From CAYGZC01 sp964354225 (lineage in GTDB: Bacteria; Bacteroidota; Ignavibacteria; UBA10030; SZUA-254), in assembly GCA_964354225.1 (NCBI GenBank), contig CAYGZC010000299.1:1-6891 (forward strand): a DNA stretch of 6,891 bases, read 5' to 3'. The notes under the pieces were generated by a model. The model worked only from the letters and a program-made list of their open reading frames with translations. It was not told where the DNA came from and made no database searches. A program made the translations under genes and the position numbers. Below, piece after piece: positions 5,660 to 6,891 of the stretch. The stretch's first letter is position 1; every line of letters begins with the position of its first letter.

Positions 5660-6891
5660 ATGAAACGTGTAATGATGTTTAGTTTGTTAATTGGCATTTT
5701 CGCCTGTTCACTTTGTGCACAAAGCGGATTCCCAACATTTCATACACAAAACAATTTTTTACTCACCTCGCCCGGTGCACTGAAATATGGTCTATATGGA
5801 TTCGATAATCCGGCGCTTCTCACATATTTGCATCAACCCGATTTTATGTTTACATGGTCTGATGCCAGTGACAAGTGGAATGACTTCAACCGCTGGGGTT
5901 TTTTCGCTGCTGTTCCTCATTTAGGATTTGGTTTAGTACATGAGAAGGCAGGTGCTTCCAGCATAACCGATTACAAGTTATCGACTGGATTTGGAAATAT
6001 GTCTGCCAGTTTCGGTATGGCATACGGTTGGTCAGGAGGTAATAAGAATCTTTTCCACCGCACTAATGTTCTCACTCTCGGTTCGTTATTCCGACCGATG
6101 GAATATCTTTCAGTCGGTGTGATAGGTTCGGCTGCATCGAGAGGTAACAGGAAAGAAGCTATTGTGGATGTTGCTGTGCGTCCACTCGGAACAGAGTTAG
6201 TAACACTTTTTTCCGATTATGCAATCGAGAATTACCAATCGTTGAAAGATGGGGCTTGGAGTGTTGGTACCGCTATAGAAATGATTCCGGGGGTACGTGT
6301 CACCGGACGATATTTTGATACCAAAGCTTTTACCATCGGACTTCAATTCAACTTCGGTAATCTCGGAATCAGCACTCAATCATATTACAACGACAAGAGT
6401 AAATATAGTTATCAATCGTATGGTATACGCTTAGGAGCGTACGATCGGACGCTGTTTGGAACAAAGATTTTTCCGCAAGAGAAATACCTCGATATGAATC
6501 TTCTTGGTCCTATCAAATATCAGCGTTATAAATTTTTCGACGGTGCTAACACCCTCGCTTCACTCCTTGAACAAATAAAAGCCGCGAAAGATGATCCAAG
6601 TATACGAGGAATTGCAATCAATACATCGGGGATGATGGGAAATCGGGAAATGTATTGGGAGATCCGTGAGCAGTTGAAAGATTTTAAATCTGCCGGGAAG
6701 CGGGTTGTGATTTTTGTAGATCGTCCAAATATAGATGTTTATCACTTCGCATCTATTGCTGATAAAATCATTATGGATCCTACAGGAAGCTTGACGCTTG
6801 AAGGTTACATTATGGGCAGAACATATTTAAAAGGAACTTTCGAAAAGTTGGGTATCGGTTTTGACGAGCTGAGATTTTTTAAATATAAATC
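5660..6891 (+). CDS. sppA: SppA-type (S49) signal peptide peptidase with a beta-rich N-terminal extension, 3' end outside window
   Basis: The frame is open from ATG 5660 to the window end (410 complete codons). The start is supported by AGGAG at 5650-5654. Residues 1-20 are a Sec signal peptide (cleavage near LCA-QS). Residues about 30-275 are Gly and aromatic-rich alternating strands (GALKYGLYGFDNPALL at 39-54, FTIGLQFNFGNLGIS at 224-238), like an outer-membrane barrel or beta-sandwich. From about 275 the sequence is typical of the N-terminal repeat of long-form SppA: LDMNLLGPI, ANTLASLLEQIKAAKDDPSIRGIAI (296-320), GKRVVIFVD, YHFASIADKIIMDPTGSLTLEG (361-382) and LKGTFEKLGIGFDELRFFKYK. Lys410 in the final KYK(S) corresponds to the catalytic lysine of 67K SppA proteins (Lys209 in E. 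coli, in YKSAVEP). The nucleophilic serine would be in the second repeat, beyond the window. SppA proteases degrade cleaved signal peptides and membrane-associated fragments at the periplasmic face. The protease assignment is strong; the role of the extension is inferred. Confidence 0.85.
   Translation, partial: MKRVMMFSLLIGIFACSLCAQSGFPTFHTQNNFLLTSPGALKYGLYGFDNPALLTYLHQPDFMFTWSDASDKWNDFNRWGFFAAVPHLGFGLVHEKAGASSITDYKLSTGFGNMSASFGMAYGWSGGNKNLFHRTNVLTLGSLFRPMEYLSVGVIGSAASRGNRKEAIVDVAVRPLGTELVTLFSDYAIENYQSLKDGAWSVGTAIEMIPGVRVTGRYFDTKAFTIGLQFNFGNLGISTQSYYNDKSKYSYQSYGIRLGAYDRTLFGTKIFPQEKYLDMNLLGPIKYQRYKFFDGANTLASLLEQIKAAKDDPSIRGIAINTSGMMGNREMYWEIREQLKDFKSAGKRVVIFVDRPNIDVYHFASIADKIIMDPTGSLTLEGYIMGRTYLKGTFEKLGIGFDELRFFKYK

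Noticed and set aside
4159..6745. Several 60-70 codon frames on the - strand under the 3156, 4499 and 5660 genes
   Set aside because: They lie opposite well-supported genes, lack ribosome sites and show no domain features; they are shadows of the + strand coding frames.

Overview
The window looks like a chromosomal piece from a low-GC member of the Bacteroidota/Ignavibacteriota/Chlorobiota (FCB) group. The best evidence is a textbook type IX secretion (T9SS, Por) C-terminal sorting domain in the first large reading frame (NYPNPFNPSTTIRYELP ... SGLYFYRL ... TKKFLLLK) and a decayed second copy of that domain near 5.5 kb. The style of the exported proteins (Sec signal peptide followed by aromatic beta-strand repeats) fits. 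The phylum is an inference; there is no rRNA or other marker gene here.

Layout. 1-139 is the right end of an IS3-family insertion sequence: the last 41 codons of its transposase and its right terminal inverted repeat. It abuts, and appears to have cut off the 5' part of, a gene for a T9SS-exported protein built from 41-residue Asp-box (BNR/Ycf48-like) repeats (about 139-1047). 1146-1898 encodes a small exported beta-barrel-like protein. 1899-2210 is non-coding. 2211-3116, 3156-4418 and 4499-5434 are three co-directional genes with short gaps (39 and 80 nt), probably one transcription unit. They encode an exported orphan protein, a lipoprotein with a beta-rich C-terminal half, and a second beta-barrel-like protein that is a clear paralogue of the 1146-1898 product but has an extra N-terminal domain. 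5458-5619 is a fossil of a T9SS sorting domain with two in-frame stops. 5660 to the window end is the 5' part of an SppA-type (S49) protease gene with a long beta-rich N-terminal extension; the window ends just after the likely catalytic lysine.

All supported genes are on the + strand and nearly all products are predicted to be exported to the periplasm, outer membrane or surface. The 2211-5434 block may be a lineage-specific envelope module, but none of its three proteins belongs to a family I can name with confidence. The main observations are the IS-truncated T9SS substrate, the sorting-domain fossil, the paralogue pair with different N-termini, and the barrel-SppA fusion. I see no CRISPR array, tRNA, rRNA, riboswitch or strong intrinsic terminator.
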